Assembly (NCBI GenBank): GCA_034431315.1
Contig: DAOUDK010000067.1
Coordinates: 1-5,236, forward strand
Reading direction: 5' to 3'
Length of the DNA stretch: 5,236 bases
Source: JAUWOY01 sp034431315
Lineage (GTDB): Bacteria; Chloroflexota; Anaerolineae; VGOG01
Shown here one piece after another: positions 3,742-5,236 of the stretch (the first letter of the stretch is position 1; each line of letters starts with the position of its first letter). The notes beneath the pieces were generated by a model, which worked only from the letters and a program-made list of their open reading frames with translations, was not told the origin of the DNA and ran no database searches. Made by a program: the position numbers and the translations under genes.

Positions 3742-5236
3742 CTTGGCCCAGCTCCACCATCTCTAGGAATCGATCAGCCCACTTTTTAGAGTAGCCACGG
3801 GCTTGAAGCGTAGCCAGGTATTCCTTACGATCAATCACTTGGGCCGTAAACATCTTAGCCAGCGAGCCGCGACTCGGAAGCAGCGTCGCCTGCGCTTTCT
3901 CTCGCATCAGTCTTGTGATCGCCCGCTCTTGCTCGCGTGTAGCGAGTCCCAAGCCCGAGAGCTTATCCTGCGCTTCTTCAAACCCCAGAATCCCCGCTCG
4001 CTGCTGCGCAACAATTAGGCCAATCTGATCCTTGCGATCGGCGCGCTCTAGGTCGGCTTCTTTCGCGCCAATAAACAGCTCCGTGGCTTGCTCAGAGACT
4101 CCCAGGTCGAGCAAGAGGCTGCGCGCACGGTCCGCATCAATGATTCCATCTGCAAAGAATCCCATTACGCTGGCGCGTGTGAGCTTGGCCAGCTCGTTCA
4201 CGTCCTCCGTAGCCTTAGGCGCGTTGAGCCGCAGCGTGAATTCTGTTAGGCGCTCCGCGTTGAGGTCGCTATAGCCAATGTCACGATAGGCCCGGTTCAC
4301 GTCGGCTTCGGTCAGCACCTCTACTTTGTGCATTCGCCGAATATCTACGCGAGTGAGCGGCGAGAAGGAGATCTGTGTCAGCTTGTCGCGCCAGAACGGC
4401 ATAATGTCTTGGGCGCGCAGCAGCAGGTTGAGATCCTCGGTGCTAATGACTCCCCGGTGAACCATCTCGAAGCCCATTTGAATCGACGGCAGGGACCAGT
4501 GCGCTGCCCAGTAGCGCTGCGCCCACTCTTCGGAAATTCCCTGCTGTGCAGCTGCCTCGGCGAACGGAGCGGGGAAGTCCTCAAATTGCCCGAAGCGTTC
4601 GGCGATCTCAGGGCTAAAGGCTTCGCGCACCGCCATGGCGATCAAGTCGGGGACGGGTGGAATCAGCAGCGAGGCTTTAAGCAGCGCCTCCACGTCGCGG
4701 GGGATCCAACCCCGTGCTTTTAGGTTGGCCCGGGTGTCTTCGTCAGACAGGATGCCCCGGTGGCGCCAGGAGAGCGCATCGGCCTCGGGGATCAGGTTGT
4801 CGCGCAGCGCAATCCACTGCTCGGCCGCCGCCGTGTCGTAGCCCCAAGAGCGCATTTCCGCCAGCGCCTTGCCGCGATCGATCAGACCCCGGCGCTCGCT
4901 CTCGACCAGGTCGCGAACCTCCAGCATCCGCGTGGGCATGAGCGACCAGGTCTCTTGGTTGAGCACCTCCAAATTGGGCGCGCCCATCGCGGCGGCCTGC
5001 GACATGAAGGTGACCAAAAACACTACCAGCGAGATTATGTGGCCGGCAATTGCGCCCTTGGGCCGCCCGAGGTTGAAGTAGGCGATGACTTCCTCCCTTG
5101 ATCGGGGTGGGGAGGCGCCCGAGAGCACAAACTCGTCCAGGGCGGCATTGAGCCTTTCCCGGTCGCCTTCGGTGAGTTGTCCCCAAAGCGTGGAAAGCGC
5201 CTTCCAAATGGCCTCGGGAATCTCGCGCAGCGGCTC
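3719..5236 (-). CDS. Large helical-repeat protein with a transmembrane segment, 5' partial; probable virion/structural protein
   Basis: The frame is open to the window edge and ends at TGA 3719, giving at least 505 codons. A GTG at 5128 could be mistaken for a start, but the 36 codons before it read as normal protein (residues 1-36, e.g. EAIWKALSTLWGQLTEGDRE), so the true start is probably beyond 5236. Numbering from the first visible codon, a hydrophobic segment at 62-84 (GHIISLVVFLVTFMSQAAA) is a likely membrane helix. After it come about seven degenerate helical repeats of about 30 residues, beginning near 115, 159, 260, 304, 362, 413 and 464. Their pattern is R-x-G-[ILV]-[ILS], about ten residues, a leucine, then G-[YWL] and a second helix (examples: RRGLID, HRGILSDED, HRGVISTED, RAGILGFEE). 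No catalytic motif is visible. Helix-rich repeats with a membrane helix in a virus suggest a structural, channel or entry protein. A tape-measure or internal virion protein is an alternative. It leads a minus-strand operon of at least three overlapping genes. Confidence 0.85.
   Translation of the reverse strand, partial: EPLREIPEAIWKALSTLWGQLTEGDRERLNAALDEFVLSGASPPRSREEVIAYFNLGRPKGAIAGHIISLVVFLVTFMSQAAAMGAPNLEVLNQETWSLMPTRMLEVRDLVESERRGLIDRGKALAEMRSWGYDTAAAEQWIALRDNLIPEADALSWRHRGILSDEDTRANLKARGWIPRDVEALLKASLLIPPVPDLIAMAVREAFSPEIAERFGQFEDFPAPFAEAAAQQGISEEWAQRYWAAHWSLPSIQMGFEMVHRGVISTEDLNLLLRAQDIMPFWRDKLTQISFSPLTRVDIRRMHKVEVLTEADVNRAYRDIGYSDLNAERLTEFTLRLNAPKATEDVNELAKLTRASVMGFFADGIIDADRARSLLLDLGVSEQATELFIGAKEADLERADRKDQIGLIVAQQRAGILGFEEAQDKLSGLGLATREQERAITRLMREKAQATLLPSRGSLAKMFTAQVIDRKEYLATLQARGYSKKWADRFLEMVELGQDAGQDTD

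Noticed and set aside
4760..5101. Plus-strand frames (for example 113 codons) opposite the repeat-protein gene
   Set aside because: They lack Shine-Dalgarno sites and domain-like composition, whereas the opposite strand holds a single long frame with clear internal repeats.

Overview
The window looks like part of a GC-rich DNA virus of bacteria, most likely an uncultured phage with a linear, protein-primed genome. The anchor is a complete family B DNA polymerase with all the exonuclease and polymerase motifs. Its YxGG and KxY motifs and the spacing of its polymerase motifs resemble the phi29/PRD1 protein-primed class. A small M15-type peptidase at the left points to a bacterial host. No host gene, tRNA, rRNA, transposase or CRISPR is visible. 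A linear plasmid cannot be fully excluded from this window alone.

Layout. Positions 1-260 are non-coding and rich in small palindromes. The last 60 bases look like a structured mRNA leader in which a pyrimidine-rich anti-SD element can pair with the strong Shine-Dalgarno of the first gene. Positions 261-3490 hold five tightly packed plus-strand genes that look like one operon: M15-like metallopeptidase, OB-fold/SSB-like protein, a small basic protein, a 161-residue protein of unknown family, and the DNA polymerase. The last four junctions are a 17-base overlap, a 12-base gap, and a 1-base TAGTG overlap; the first junction has an 11-base gap with the SD overlapping the stop codon. Putative SSB plus unknown protein plus polymerase forms a replication module. 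By synteny with phi29 (gene 3 then 2) and PRD1 (VIII then I), the gene just before the polymerase is the best candidate for the terminal protein.

The right part, 3470 to the window end, is transcribed on the minus strand towards the polymerase. It starts with a long gene that continues past position 5236 without a start codon that has to be used. That gene encodes a protein with one transmembrane helix followed by about seven degenerate 30-residue helical repeats, probably a virion or membrane-associated structural protein. Behind it I found two small overlapping genes of 53 and 37 codons. They are linked to it by a 23-base overlap and to each other by a 4-base ATGA overlap. The last one is a tiny hydrophobic protein whose start codon sits inside a hairpin, and whose 3' end overlaps the polymerase gene on the opposite strand.

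The two arms are therefore an early/replication operon (plus) and a probable structural/membrane operon (minus) that converge at about 3470-3490 with essentially no intergenic space. All functional assignments except the polymerase come from motif reading and context, not from database searches.
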